Shown piece after piece: positions 13,143-24,654 of a DNA stretch of 64,000 bases. The stretch lies in assembly GCF_025399195.1 (NCBI RefSeq), contig NW_026252113.1, forward strand, positions 186,001 to 250,000, written 5' to 3'. Position numbers and translations under genes: made by a program. A model generated the notes under the pieces. That model did not search any database. It was not told the origin of the DNA and saw only the letters and a program-made list of their open reading frames with translations. Each line of letters opens with the position of its first letter. The first letter of the stretch is position 1. Origin of the DNA: Umbelopsis ramanniana AG. Taxonomy: Eukaryota; Mucoromycota; Umbelopsidomycetes; Umbelopsidales; Umbelopsidaceae.

Positions 13143-14545
13143 GTAGTACACTTGATACTTTGGTAGAAGAAAGTAATATTGTTAGCAATGGCAATGCAGT
13201 TTCCACAGTGCGTAGCGTAGTAAAGAAATAAATGACTTGCGTCAAATGTGTGTAATCGATACAGCGTTAATTTATATGAGCGTTGGCTTCACGACATCCA
13301 ATCTCCTGCAATGCGGTTCCATGCGTGACGTTTATAATCTCTGATGAACAAGGTCAATTTCTTACGTTTATTATAGCACCAAATATTTTGCAATCTAGTC
13401 ATAAAACTGTTTAGGTCAGTGATGATTTATCGGGCTCTAATAAAGAAGACAATATCCTCTGGTATCATTGGCAGATGAACTGATCTTCGCTGACCTTCCC
13501 TCAAGTTTTCGACGATGTCTACGTCCATGCAAGCCATGTCTTGATCCCTATACCATTCCGTTCAATACTTCACATCTGTACCAATACAAAAAACACACGC
13601 CCCGTGAGCTATTTTTCTATACCGATCGAGAAAAGCAAGCCGTAGTTTACATTTACTGACCATGGCATCATTCCTGGATGGACCAGTATCAAACGGGTAT
13701 TGGTGGTTATTCTACCGACACATGGGTGATTCCACGTTAGTGATACCATGTATTAAATGCTTTACTTCACAACCACGAGCCTTCCTTCATATTGTGTGCG
13801 ACAACACGTACCAGGACGCTGACCATTTAGTTCACCATAATTTGCCATCTCCGAAAAGTGGCGCAATGTGCCTGGCGGAGAATCTGAACTCGTGGCATTC
13901 GTCATGGCGCGTAAGCTGTCTTGCTTTTCAGTAGCTGAAAGGCTCCACAGAACCTCACGCGCAATATGGGTTCAGGAAACCAATATTGAGTAAATCGTCA
14001 GAGCATACAGTGGCGCATTTTCATGATAAGCGGTAGTGTTGATACTTGACTTTGGAGTGAAGGCGACTCTACTATGCTATGTCCAAAATTGAACTAATCC
14101 CGCTGCCGACTAGCTTAACCTCGCAAGCTTGATAGAAACATGCTTACAGGGAATGATCTCTGATGTATGCCAAAATAAAAAAAGGTCGAATCTGAAGGTT
14201 CAAAGACGAATCATGACGAGGCTTCGTTTCGGGGATAGAAAATAGCTGCCATCAAGTTTGATCAAAAATGTGATCACGTAGGCAGTTCCCAAGATATAGA
14301 ACCAAAGGGAGCCATGTTATAAGGCAATGTTCGTTGTAGAAATAGCTTAAATGAATATTTCGTATACCAAGATTAAATCTGTGATTGTCGGCTGGTCAGA
14401 TACATATAAAACTGTTGCCAGCATTGAAAGAAACTCGGCTGCTGGATGGGTACCGACAATATTGGGGATATACCAGGACCGATTTTCCGGGGAAAAAAGT
14501 ATAAGTACTGTGATCAGAATCAAGACGAGACCCTGATAACTTACA
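13143..14545. other. Intergenic spacer B-C of NmrA-like array
   Basis: 1.4 kb. Open frames at about 13468-13934 have no splice support, no family motif and atypical composition; they are treated as chance. Two TATA-like elements precede copy C (14405 TATAAAA and 14500 TATAAG). Confidence 0.5.
14500..14505 (+). promoter_or_regulatory. Candidate TATA element, NmrA-like C
   Basis: TATAAG 46 bp before the ATG at 14546, the same spacing as in the other copies. A better-matching TATAAAA at 14405-14411 is further away (141 bp). Confidence 0.4.
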
Positions 14546-15466
14546 ATGTCACAAAAAACTATCCTCATCACCGCGGCCAACGGCACTGTTGGAAGTAGCC
14601 TAGCTGCATTACTCTTAGATCAAGGCTTCAACGTTCATGCTTTGGTGAGGAATACCGAGTCAACAATGGCTCACGACCTCAAGAAGCGTGGAGCCAAGAT
14701 CTTCAAAGGCGACTTCAGCGATATTTCGTCACTTCAAATAGCATCTCAAGGAATCTGGGGTGTATTCATCAATGGCTTTCCAGTTCATGGTACGATGGAT
14801 GAACTTACACACAACCAAAATGTCATCAAAGTTGCCAAAGAAGCTGGAGCCAAATTCGGAGTATACATGAGCGTGATGATGGCAGGGCGCAAAGATGATA
14901 TTCCGGGTATGAACCCGCAACGTAACAGTTATAACTATTGGGAGTCTAAGTCTGGTTCTGAGAAGGCACTTCGAGAAGCTGGTTTTGACTATTGGACAAT
15001 TCTTCGACCTAGTACTTTCATCAGTAATTTCTTTGGACGTTTCGCCGCTTACATTTATCCGACCTTGCAAAAGCAACACCTTATCTCTTCACCATTTGAG
15101 CCTTCGTTTGAGCAATCGTTCATTGATCCTGAAGATATTTCCAAGTTTGCCGCTGCCGCTTTTGCTAATCCCGATACTTTCAATGGTGAAGCCATTGAAC
15201 TTTCTAGCGAACAAATTACGCTGAAGGATGTTGGAGTCCTTATTACTGATATTGTTGGCATTCCAATCGCAGTTGAGCATATCCCGAGAGAAGAGTACAT
15301 TGCTCGCGGCTTACCGGATCAAACGGCTGAATGGTATGACTGGGCCAAGGCATTGGATTTCCACATTGACTATGAGCGCATGGAACAATTTCCTGTTAAG
15401 CGTAACACCGTTGCAGATTATCTGAAGAGAAACAAGGGATATATAACTGATTTTTTGTCTCAGTAA
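14546..15466 (+). CDS. NmrA-like NAD(P)-binding protein, array copy C
   Basis: 306 residues, intronless. The dinucleotide motif is TAANGTVGSSLAALLLDQG, with ALVRNTEST following. Shared blocks include GAKIFKGDFSDISSLQIASQ, GIWGVFINGFPVHGTMDEL, AKEAGAKFGVYMSVMMAGRK, YWESKSGSEKAL and WTILRPSTFISNFFG. The substrate-side half has drifted most from the others: the FAAYIYPTLQ and EPSFEQSFIDP stretches replace the WP/SP pattern, and the EH-x-SREEA block becomes EHIPREEYIARG. Function beyond NAD(P) binding is not assignable from sequence. Confidence 0.88.
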   Translation: MSQKTILITAANGTVGSSLAALLLDQGFNVHALVRNTESTMAHDLKKRGAKIFKGDFSDISSLQIASQGIWGVFINGFPVHGTMDELTHNQNVIKVAKEAGAKFGVYMSVMMAGRKDDIPGMNPQRNSYNYWESKSGSEKALREAGFDYWTILRPSTFISNFFGRFAAYIYPTLQKQHLISSPFEPSFEQSFIDPEDISKFAAAAFANPDTFNGEAIELSSEQITLKDVGVLITDIVGIPIAVEHIPREEYIARGLPDQTAEWYDWAKALDFHIDYERMEQFPVKRNTVADYLKRNKGYITDFLSQ

Positions 15467-16746
15467 GCGCATACACCGAACCTTTTGTTTAGCAGAACTA
15501 TGGTTGTTCATTAATCAACATAGTTGCCTTGAAAGTCCTTTGGAAGCTTATACCATAAATAAAAGCATGTTACCAGATTGGAACCAGAGTCTAAGTAAAT
15601 AAATCTCTATTGCTTTTGATTGTTCAGCCAGAAGCATAACACTGAATGCGAGATAACATGAATTTTAATTCAATGAAGAAGGAGTAGATGAAGCATAATG
15701 GAGCCGACCTCTGCAAAATTCAACCGCTCTGTCCTTGGCACTGTTCGTGGCACCACCCCTTAGCATGTACCTATCCGTTGCACTGACTTATGTTGTTACA
15801 TTGGATGCTTTATCATAATACAATGAAATTGGCGTGTTCTTTTCAGTTATTGCCAAATGTCAGACTCAAACAATGCAGTTCTTATTTTACAATCTTTTAC
15901 CGTTCGGAGTCATTGATGGCGCCAAAAAAGTGATGGTATCGGATCCATCGTTGCTTTGTCATATGGAGCAGATGATGGTACGGAACACATTTATCCGCAC
16001 GATGGGTCAAAGTGCCTGAGGTATGTTAGTTCATGTACGGCGTATTTACTGCGCAATAAGCCAAATTTCTTGCCAAAAAACTGACTATTTCACAGTGTTT
16101 TCCAGCTGTGTCCTAAACGAGTTCGAAATTTTTCGGACAACAACGCTAAAATGCCACAGCTCAATGCTCTATTCCAATTTTTCTATCTTTCAACCTTTCT
16201 TCTTTGTAGGAACGTATATTATGAACTTGTTAGTCGATTATTCCACCACCAGATCAGTGTATAAACGATTTCTGCTCGGTCAGCAATATCAATTGATATT
16301 CCCAAGTGATAACTCCTAAATAGGTAATATTCGTTTACTGATTGACATTGCAAAACAAGAAACTGACGAACTTTGAGTACTGCGCCATAGAAAAAGCTTG
16401 AAGAGCTGTTTTCTGCATTTTTTGGAGTATTCGAAAAAGTTATTGAAAAGTTTTGAAAGTAAAAAGCATCATATCAAAGGGGCCATCAATGGGTGAAGTT
16501 CTCCATTGACAGGTTTACCTGGAACGTAAAATTGGCATGGCAAATCCATATATGCAATAAACGGCTGACCAGGTCCGAAGGTTTACACGATGCCGTGTTT
16601 TCACGGTTTAGCAATAATGAAAGTGAAAAGATCATGCAGCCAATTCCAAAAAGTAACATAGGACAATCAGCGCAGCCGGAAGATTCACAGGTTTGAAGGT
16701 ATAAATACAGGGCAAGTTTATCGACCATTGATTTCATTCACTCGCA
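15467..16746. other. Intergenic spacer C-D of NmrA-like array
   Basis: 1.28 kb of AT-rich DNA with only short open frames. No remnant of a fifth copy was found by eye. Copy D's TATA box is near its 3' end. Confidence 0.5.
16700..16707 (+). promoter_or_regulatory. TATA box, NmrA-like D
   Basis: TATAAATA 47 bp before the ATG at 16747. Confidence 0.6.
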
Positions 16747-17670
16747 ATGTCGCAACAAAACACTATTCTTGTCACCGCTGCCAATGGTAACGTTGGAAGC
16801 AGTCTTTCTAGGCAACTCCTGGACCAAGGCTTCAACGTCAATGCACTGGTGAGAAACACTGAATCCAAGATTGCTCGTGATCTTGAGAAACGCGGAGCCA
16901 AGATCTTCAAGGGAGACTTCGACGACTTCTCGTCGCTGCAAAAGGCATCTGAAGGCATCTGGGGAGTGTTCATCAACTCCAACCCCATACCTGGTACATT
17001 GGATGAACTCAGACATAATACCAGCATCATTAAGGCTGCCAAAGAAGCTGGAGCCAAGTTTGGAGTTTACATGAGTGTGATGATGGCCGAGCGCAAAGAC
17101 GAATTTCCAGGCCTGAGTCCTCAGCATGAAAGCTACAAGTATTGGGAATCCAAGCACGGTACCGAGAAGGCACTTCAAGAAGCTGGATTTGAGCATTGGA
17201 CCATTCTTAGACCGGGTATGTTTATCAGCAATTTCTTTGGCCCTATTGCCAGTTTCCTGTGGCCCACTCTCCAAAAGCAACATGTTATTTTGTCGCCTTT
17301 GGCTCCTACTGTCACTCAGCCACTCATCGACACAGACGATGTCGCCAAGTATGCTGCTGCAGCTTTTGCCGATCCTAATACCTTCCACGGCCTCGCTATT
17401 GATGTGGCTTCTGAAGAAGTTACCCTGGAGAACTTTGCAAAGCTCATCACTGACATTGTTGGCGTTGAAGTCACAGTCGAGCATATTTCCATCGAAGAGG
17501 CTGCCAGACGTGGTGTTACTAGTCGTATTGCTGGTTGGCACAGTTGGATCAGAGCACTGAATTACCGTATTGACTATGAGCGCTTGCAGAAGTTCCCAAT
17601 CAAGAGTGCCACTGTTGCAGAATACTTGAAGAAGAACAAAGCCTCGGTTGCTGAATTTTTATCCGCCTAA
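16747..17670 (+). CDS. NmrA-like NAD(P)-binding protein, array copy D
   Basis: 307 residues, intronless. The dinucleotide motif is TAANGNVGSSLSRQLLDQG, with ALVRNTESK next. It shares with copy A the NGNVGS signature, MA-x-RKDEFPG and EKALQEAGF, so A and D look like the most recent pair although they lie at opposite ends of the array. YWESKHGTEKAL and WTILRPGMFISNFFGP form the likely catalytic/substrate region. A long antisense open frame across the gene (16738-17541) reflects codon bias rather than a gene. Role unknown, as for the other copies. Confidence 0.88.
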   Translation: MSQQNTILVTAANGNVGSSLSRQLLDQGFNVNALVRNTESKIARDLEKRGAKIFKGDFDDFSSLQKASEGIWGVFINSNPIPGTLDELRHNTSIIKAAKEAGAKFGVYMSVMMAERKDEFPGLSPQHESYKYWESKHGTEKALQEAGFEHWTILRPGMFISNFFGPIASFLWPTLQKQHVILSPLAPTVTQPLIDTDDVAKYAAAAFADPNTFHGLAIDVASEEVTLENFAKLITDIVGVEVTVEHISIEEAARRGVTSRIAGWHSWIRALNYRIDYERLQKFPIKSATVAEYLKKNKASVAEFLSA

Positions 17671-18046
17671 CTGTTTTTCAAGCAGATTGTCATAATAGCG
17701 TTGCCGCCCTTGTAAAAAATGATTGTACGTCTTTATGACCATCAATAAATACATGCGACCTATTTGGCTAAAGCAATGGAACATTTCACATGTCCTTCTG
17801 TTATGACAATGTATGCCAGCACATTTTGATATATGTTTTGGGCTTCTGTATGATGTCAGGCCCCTTCTTTATAGAGGATAATCTAGATGTAGACAGAAAA
17901 CAAACTGGCATCACAAACGGCGAATGTCACAGACAGTCTGGCAAGAGAGGAGAGAGAGTGAAGGGGGGAAGGGGATCAGGTATAGAGCGTCATATATTAT
18001 ACAAGGAGGGAAACAATCAAAGGGGGATTGAAACATCGTAAGGACT
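17671..18046. other. Intergenic, convergent 3' flanks
   Basis: 376 bp between the stop of NmrA-like D and the stop of the NIPA-like gene. It includes a G/A-rich stretch at 17944-17985. Nothing else recognised. Confidence 0.5.
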
Positions 18047-19284
18047 TCATTGTGAAGCGACAGGCTTATTGTCATCGTCATCTTCCAAGAAGATGGCACC
18101 GGCCATGGATCTCCATGATAAGACTAACACACCAGAAACCAAAATGACGATTCCGCAAAGAACGCAAACGATTTGCCACCAAAAGAGTCGCTCCCATTGG
18201 TCATAATAGACCAAGCCGTTGAACAAGCAGCTGACGTTGAAAGAGCAAAAGTTCAGCGGAACAAGAATGACGGTGTCACAAAGGGAAATGCCTTTGTTGA
18301 GATAATATAACTGTGAAGAATTTGGTCAGTTGCGGAGAAACCTGATGGGTGGAGATTAAGCTTTGTTTGCTTACCTGTAACAGTGCCGTGACAATCAACG
18401 CTGCGACCAAAAGCCATGTTAGTGGATAGATAAACTGATTCTGGCCCTGAAAGATGGACAGAATCAGTAGCTCTAGACCACTTTTAGCGAACAGCATCGC
18501 CTGACTGCTTATGTTTGCGCCAAACACACCATAACTAAAAGGTGACAAGACGCCGTTAGAGTTGAGCGGATTGGAGTTCAAGGGAGGTGAGAGAAGATAA
18601 CCAACCTGATGCCCAAGAGAGCTTTTGTGTTTGGGTGCGATACGATAGTTCGATCAGTGAGAGAGTACTGCATGCTTTTGTATTTGTTTTCCACAATATG
18701 AGTGGCAGCAAGCCCTGCCACGATAAAAAACTCCACAACAGCAAAATAAGCAATGAAAGTTGGACGTTTGTACAGTTGGATCAAGTCCTCCAAGGTATGG
18801 TTTGGTTCTTGCACCACACCGAATCCACCGATCAGCACAGCACCGAGGACAATAAGTGCGGTACCTTTATGGGGTGACAGAAGAAGAAAGTTATAATTAG
18901 ATCAGATCAAAGAAGTTGCTAACGAGGGGCTGTGGGGTGTCCAAGGAACGACTGCTTACCATACGCTGTTCGCTTCGTGAAGGGGTCGCCAAGCATAACT
19001 TTTGCAAATATAGCATTGAAGACCAAGTTCATAGCACCAATGGGGGCTAAGACGACGATGGGAAGATAACCAATGGTGAAGATGGAACCAATTATATTGG
19101 CAATGGTGTACATTAGAAAGCCAGCCACCCATATGGGCCGACGGAAAGCTGACCGTTGCAGTTCTGGTGGTTCAGCGTCATTGAATATGTGAGATCGTCG
19201 TTGTAATGTGATAGCAAATGCTTGAATGACACTGGCCGCTAATGAAACGGAGACGGTGACGCCGTATAGTTTGTCAGGCAACAT
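18047..19284 (-). CDS. NIPA-type magnesium transporter (DUF803)
   Basis: 335-residue multi-spanning membrane protein of the NIPA family, within the drug/metabolite transporter superfamily, implicated in Mg2+ uptake. Exons in transcript order: 19284-18960, 18864-18606, 18534-18375 and 18310-18047. About nine hydrophobic segments are visible, starting with VTVSVSLAASVIQAFAITLQ. The family block IGYLPIVVLAPIGAMNLVFN and the later ISSQAMLFAKSGLELL and DTVILVPLNFCSFN are characteristic. Two short loops hold charged residues (LQRRSHIFNDAEPPELQR). The C-terminal tail is acidic (EDDDDNKP). It converges on NmrA-like D. Assignment is by family pattern; ion specificity is not shown by the sequence. Confidence 0.85.
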
Positions 19285-19419
19285 GGGATGTAGAAGAGAT
19301 GGTTTTGGACGAAAGTTTTTCTTTTTCTCCTTTATAAATTTTCAAAAGCGCAGATGAGGGAAAAATAAGTACAATGGCGAGGAAGAGAAAAGGAAAAAGA
19401 AGAGAAGAAAAGACGACGA

Positions 19420-21809
19420 TTATTGCGTCCAATATGGTGGTTGGCCCTGAGTTCCCTGACCACCTTGTGGCTGACCAGACTGTGGCTGGGAATGAGGCTG
19501 TCGGTGAGGCTGTTGTGAGTAGTTTTGGTACGTAGACGAGTTGTAATAAGCATTGTTAGCTTGTGCTCCATTTCCAGACTTTCCATACTGGCTATTCAAA
19601 TCATTCTTGCCACCTTGTTGACCCTGGCTACCTTGGGCCGATGGTTGGCCCATGTAGTTTTGCAATGGTTGCCCACCACCATAATGCTTTTGATAGTCCT
19701 GTCCCATACTAAGCTGCTGTTGATGAAGAGCATTCATATCATCGTAGGATGCAGCAGGTGAGTAATGATGCTGGTAGGGTGATCCTCCAGCAGCATAAGG
19801 AGAGGTTCCATTGGGCTTGTTGCCATGCTGATACATGGGATACATGTTCTTATTGACAAAGGGTTGACCATAGCCTGGTTGCTGATAGCCTTGGAATTGG
19901 TTAGGCATGTAATAGTATGGATAGTATGGCATATTGGCATAGGCATGCTGTGCTTGTACTGTAGGGTTGCTGCCAGCGGCGGGTCCGCTCTGTTGGGAAG
20001 TTGCGTTGTTTGTATCCTGAGTGTATTTGTCACGGGATTGATAAGCGGTTGCTGGTGGGTTGGATGGGGAATGGTGCAGCACCGTGGGGTCATAATAGCC
20101 CATAGCAGCACGTTGTGCTTCAGTGCCATACATGGCGTAATCGGGAACCGATGCCATTGGGTTCATACCATAGCCAGACAATCCATTGGGATTAGGTAAG
20201 TAAGAGTATGGGTTGGCGTGCTGCTCTCCTGTTGTTTGACCAAAGCTTTGATTAGGTTGACCATACGCTTGTGGTTGTTGCTGTTCTGCCTTAGTGTATG
20301 AGTTACTGCCGAAACCAGGTCCAAAATTGGCAGCTTGGTCGGCAAGTCCAGATGGCGTTTGGGACAAACGACTGTCCCCATATGCTTGCTGAACTGGCAC
20401 ACCCGTTTGTCGAGCATTATCAGCTAGCTGAGATGCGTTGGTAGCGGCAACATTTTCAGGTTCCTTTGCAGCCAAGCTATATCAACAATCAACGTTAGTA
20501 CTCTAATTTCGTTAATTGGCGGAACACCGCTTCTCCAACTGACCTGCTGCTATCGTCCTTAAGTTGCTCTTCCGCTTCTATTTCAGCATCGCCGTCGGCC
20601 AAATTCAAGTTGCCAAAACGAACTCCAACGCTTCCCAACCCTGTACTTCCTCCAGGAAGTACGACTGGCACATCTTGCCTGAGACGACGGCCAATGGGTG
20701 TTCTTTGCTTCGGGGTAGATGCTACCGGCTCTGGGACAACTTCTACCATTTGGTCGACCTGCTCAGCAACGACTTCTACACTAGGGGTTTCGGTTTCATT
20801 ACTCTGAGTAACAACGGCCTCCTCCAATGGCTTTGATTCCACAGGCTGGATAGTAACCTCCTGTTCAACAGAATTCTCGAGCTCTTTCTTTTCTTCCACA
20901 GCTGGAGGTTCCTCCTTGACCGGTTCTGGTGCTGGAGGTGCCCTAGAAGCATATCGGTCAGTATAGGCCGCTAGTGCACGATGAAAGACCCCCCGTTTAT
21001 ATGACCTGGCACTTACTTTAGTAAACTAGCCCATGAAGTCGGAGCTTGGGCGGCGGCAGTAGATGACGAAACATTGGACGCCTCTGTGGGAACTGTAGCT
21101 TGGGCTGGGTTTGTAGCATCGGTCCAAGTAGTGTTATCAGTGACAGATTGATCTTGCTCGGTTATAGCCTGGCTATTGCGATTTGCTTTGCCTGCAACTA
21201 CACATACCGAATTAGTATTTGTTATTTTCACACAAGCAAACAGAAGATCAATTTTATCTATTTCTCCGTACCTGATTTTCCACCTCGACCTCTATCACCA
21301 AAGTTTCCAGGACGACCCCCTCTCGTTGATCCTATGAGCACATCAAGTTAGGGCATGCTTCATCGTTACATTCTAAACCTTCATATACCAACCTCGTCCT
21401 CGTCCACCGAAACCGCCCCTGGCTGAGGGGACGCCTCGCTCTGCCTTTGCTGGTCGTTGATTGTCTGTGGTAGCCACTGGCTTTTGTTTTTGAGGGGTTT
21501 CTTTTTTTGTTTTCTTGCCTTTAACTTCATCCCATTGATTAGCCCAGCCTAGAGATACGTACGAGTCAGTGAAACTTTGTGCGATGTAGTTGATCCACGA
21601 TTATTCCTAGACTTACCTTCACTGATTCGAAGAGCAGCAAGCTCTAGATCGCCGTCAGCATCCTGAAGAGCGTATAACAAGTCTTCATCAGACCAGTCCG
21701 AAAACAACTCCCGTAGCGTCGAGAGTTGTGTTCCATATTCAGCTTTAAGCTTCTTCAGATCATTTCCTCGAGATGCCTGCTGTGACTTTGGGCGAGCAGT
21801 TGAGGACAT
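19420..21809 (-). CDS. DEF1: RNA polymerase II degradation factor Def1-like, CUE domain
   Basis: 679-residue protein with an N-terminal CUE ubiquitin-binding domain and a very long low-complexity tail, the architecture of Def1, which recruits Elongin-Cullin ligase to stalled Pol II. Exons in transcript order: 21809-21617, 21548-21393, 21331-21272, 21191-21017, 20942-20544 and 20476-19420. The CUE domain is at about 28-66 (LSTLRELFSDWSDEDLLYAL), followed directly by the NQWDEVKGKK stretch also seen in yeast Def1. An RGG-type segment (ARGGFGGRGRG) comes next, then an acidic Glu/Val-rich region, then about 350 residues rich in Gln, Asn, Tyr, Pro and Gly. The tail is prion-like in composition. 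Def1 is processed at its C terminus in yeast; whether that holds here is not visible. Confidence 0.8.
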
Positions 21810-22339
21810 TTCTATAAAGATATTTCGGTTGAGATTCTCCAGATACGTATTCTTTCTTCTTATGTTACTTGTGCTTGTTGATCGCAAGGAAACTGATTTG
21901 AAACTGTTTTTTTTGGGAACAAGAAGCTGTGAGTTGATCGTTTAACTCCTTCACCTGCTTCGAAAAGAACGCGCACCACAGGTGCAGTCACGTGGTTTTT
22001 TGTTTACCGCATTTTTATCGGTTTTTTCTGCACGATGCGGTCAATAAGACAGTTGGGCGATGATGATGCCTGAGGTGGTCAAAGCTATGAAGAAACAGAG
22101 AAATGATCATTTTCAGCTATGATGGATGAAGATGCCTGTTTATGAACCAAAAAAAAAAAAGGTTTGAGGCAATGGTCAGTGAGTTTTTCTGGCCCGAGCT
22201 GAAGACAGACAAACTCTATTACGTCAGGGCAAAGCTGCTGTAATAAAACGCTTGTCTCGCTTTTTAAAAGTATTGGGTACATCGACGCACCAGCCACATT
22301 TATTGCACACCTTGGCTGCTCTATTCCAGCGGCCCGTTA
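21810..22339. other. Intergenic, upstream of DEF1-like gene
   Basis: 530 bp holding the DEF1-like promoter. An A-run is at about 22149-22160. No gene recognised. Confidence 0.4.
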
Positions 22340-22729
22340 TTATACAGGCACGCAGTTGGATATACCTAAGGCAGCCATGGTATAAACTGAAGCTAAAATA
22401 GTTTTTTGAGGTGAACCGTCAACTTCCCAACAAACTTGTGTTTTTAATTTTTCGCTGGACTGAATAATCTCTAATGCTTTCCTAAAGAGGAATGTTTGCA
22501 ATGAATAATGCTCTTTGAATGAAAATGATAGGTTGTCACTTGTAGAAACTCTGTGGGAAAAGATATCAAGCTCAGGCCATATAACCAGTGTTACAGTACG
22601 TGTGTAGAAGCTTGGTGTATGAGCCATGAGCAATAACTCGATGCCATTGACTACTGCTTTGTGCAAGATCACGCATCGGGCCATACTACATGGAAACAAC
22701 TGTGTGAACATTCTTTTTACGGGCGTCAT
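22340..22729 (-). CDS. Hypothetical protein, doubtful
   Basis: A 129-residue open frame from the first ATG; it is open upstream to 22795 without an ATG. It reads as ordinary protein sequence (for example ALEIIQSSEKLKTQVCWEVDG) and has no stop over about 450 nt, unusual for AT-rich intergenic DNA here. No domain or signal recognised. It lies between DEF1 and the alpha/beta hydrolase. It may be a remnant, a lineage-specific gene or chance. Confidence 0.25.
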   Translation of the reverse strand: MTPVKRMFTQLFPCSMARCVILHKAVVNGIELLLMAHTPSFYTRTVTLVIWPELDIFSHRVSTSDNLSFSFKEHYSLQTFLFRKALEIIQSSEKLKTQVCWEVDGSPQKTILASVYTMAALGISNCVPV

Positions 22730-23039
22730 GGCATGTTTGAGAACTCCACATGCAAATGCCTTTATATCATGAAAATCTTCTACTAGCAACCTCAAAGAGG
22801 CACTGAAAGCACACTACTCAAGCCAACAATGTCGCTAACACTTATTTATACTAGTACATGGTCAACGCTTGGCACACTTAAAGGCTCACAAGGCGATGGC
22901 AAGCAGCCTGAAAAGAGGTTGGCTGTGAGCCACAAGGTGTTACAGGATAGTCTAGGTAGAATTGACGTGCGTGACTGGATTTAAAAGACTCTTCTTCTTG
23001 CCATTTTTTGTTCTCTACTTCTTCACACAAGTTATTGTC

Positions 23040-24654
23040 ATGGACAGTGTTCGAACTGCAGTTCGTGGGATTCCCACTCAATTATCCATTCCCATCCTAC
23101 GCTCGGTCCTCAAGGCGCCAGCTCCGCTAGCTCGTATCATGATGAACGAACTGACCGAACCACTCAACAGGCATTTACCTTATATTCGAAAAGTATACAA
23201 TGGTAGCTGGGTATGCAATTTATATTTCCATCATGCCAACTATAAGTATTATGACTAAAGTTCAATGGTTAGAACGGCGCATGGATAGGCGAAGGAATGA
23301 AGGCATTGGACAACTATGAAGATATTAAGGCTAGAGTACGTTCTGCTGACGTGGTTATCTTCAATGTACATGGTAAGAAAAACTATGACGCAGATTAAGA
23401 TGGTGATAAATGGATCTGACTTTGTTCTCGCAGGTGGACCCTTCCGTGTGGGAACATCCACCATGTTCATGAATGCTTATGTGGCATGGATCAAGATTCT
23501 GAAGGAGAAATACAATTTGAATGCTATTATCATGTCTGTCAAATACCGTAAGTACATCCTACATATTTGTTAAATTAGAATGGTAAAACGATTACTAACG
23601 TTACTTATGGCCATTCACGATATAGGATTGGCACCCGAGGTAGGTTATGCAACTGTACAAAATGGTATCATATGCAAGCGCTAATGGTCTTATACAACCC
23701 TTGCAGCATAAATATCCAGCTGCTACGGAAGATGTTCTCACGGCGTACCAATATTTAAGAAGATCAATGAAGATTCCGCACGACAAAATCGTAGTTACAG
23801 GAGACTCTGCTGGTGCAGCTCTACTCTTGGAAGCCATGCTACAAACCCACGCTCCGGAGCTGCTACCGGCCCTTGCTGCGAGCACAACCGATGCCGACAG
23901 AGAGACTGTAACGTCAAGCGTTGATAACAAAGAACTTCCAGCCGCCATGCTATTAGTTTCGCCAGTTGTGTGTGCCGAGACAACGACTCCCTCATGGAAA
24001 GAAAATGCAAAATACGATATGATAAGACCAAAGTTGTTCAAAAAAGTCTTTAAAGAGTTCTTTGGTACCAAAGATCCCTCCTCCAGAGATGTACGACTCA
24101 TTGCCATGACTAAAATGCAAAAAGGATTCGACCAATTTATCCCCAAAAACACCATGATGGTGGTTGGATCGAAGGAAGTCATGCGTGATGATATTACAGA
24201 AATGTCGTTGAGAGTAATCAGGAACACCAGCATCAAGGGCCACCTTGTAAGCGAAGACTATGCTCATGATTGGTATGTCATTCGAGATACTGTCAAAGAT
24301 AAAACTGTCATCCAGCGAACCGATGCTATCTTTGCGGAATTTGTTGCAAGCGCCATTAAGGAAGCTCAAACTCCAAACCCATTTGATGACAGACTAGCCG
24401 TTAACGAGAATGCTCCAAAGACAGTCAACAACGATCTGCCGGTGAAGTTTACTCGTAACGGTGTCACCATGAGATTCAGTCGAAACTCCATGCAAGAAAT
24501 TTTGGGAAACTTGGATCAGGCTGATACCTCTAAGGAAGGTATTGCAAAAACGCTGGATTCGATGGCCAAGATGACTGCAGACTTATCGAATTCGAATGCA
24601 ACACAAAGTCCACAACAAAATCCAACTTCTCCACCACCCGTCATTACTGTGTAG
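23040..24654 (+). CDS. Alpha/beta hydrolase fold-3 (HSL-type) esterase/lipase
   Basis: 448-residue serine hydrolase of the hormone-sensitive-lipase group. Exons are 23040-23210, 23273-23372, 23434-23547, 23626-23639 and 23707-24654. The oxyanion motif HGGPF is rebuilt across intron 2, the family block LAPEHKYPAATEDV across the 14-nt exon 4, and the nucleophile is in GDSAGAA. A candidate acid lies near MVVGSKEVMRDD and the catalytic histidine in YAHDWYV. A C-terminal extension of about 100 residues, ending in a PQQNPTSPPP tail, is longer than usual and may attach to lipid droplets or membranes. The start is the first ATG; the frame upstream is hydrophobic but has no ATG. Substrate is unknown; steryl or xenobiotic esters are plausible. 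Confidence 0.85.

Noticed and set aside
13468-13934. Two open frames in the B-C spacer
   Set aside because: No domain, no splice junctions, no promoter; composition like surrounding spacer.
16738-17541. 267-codon antisense frame over NmrA-like D
   Set aside because: Mirrors the codon bias of the real gene; shorter versions occur over the other copies at matching positions, and no motif is present.
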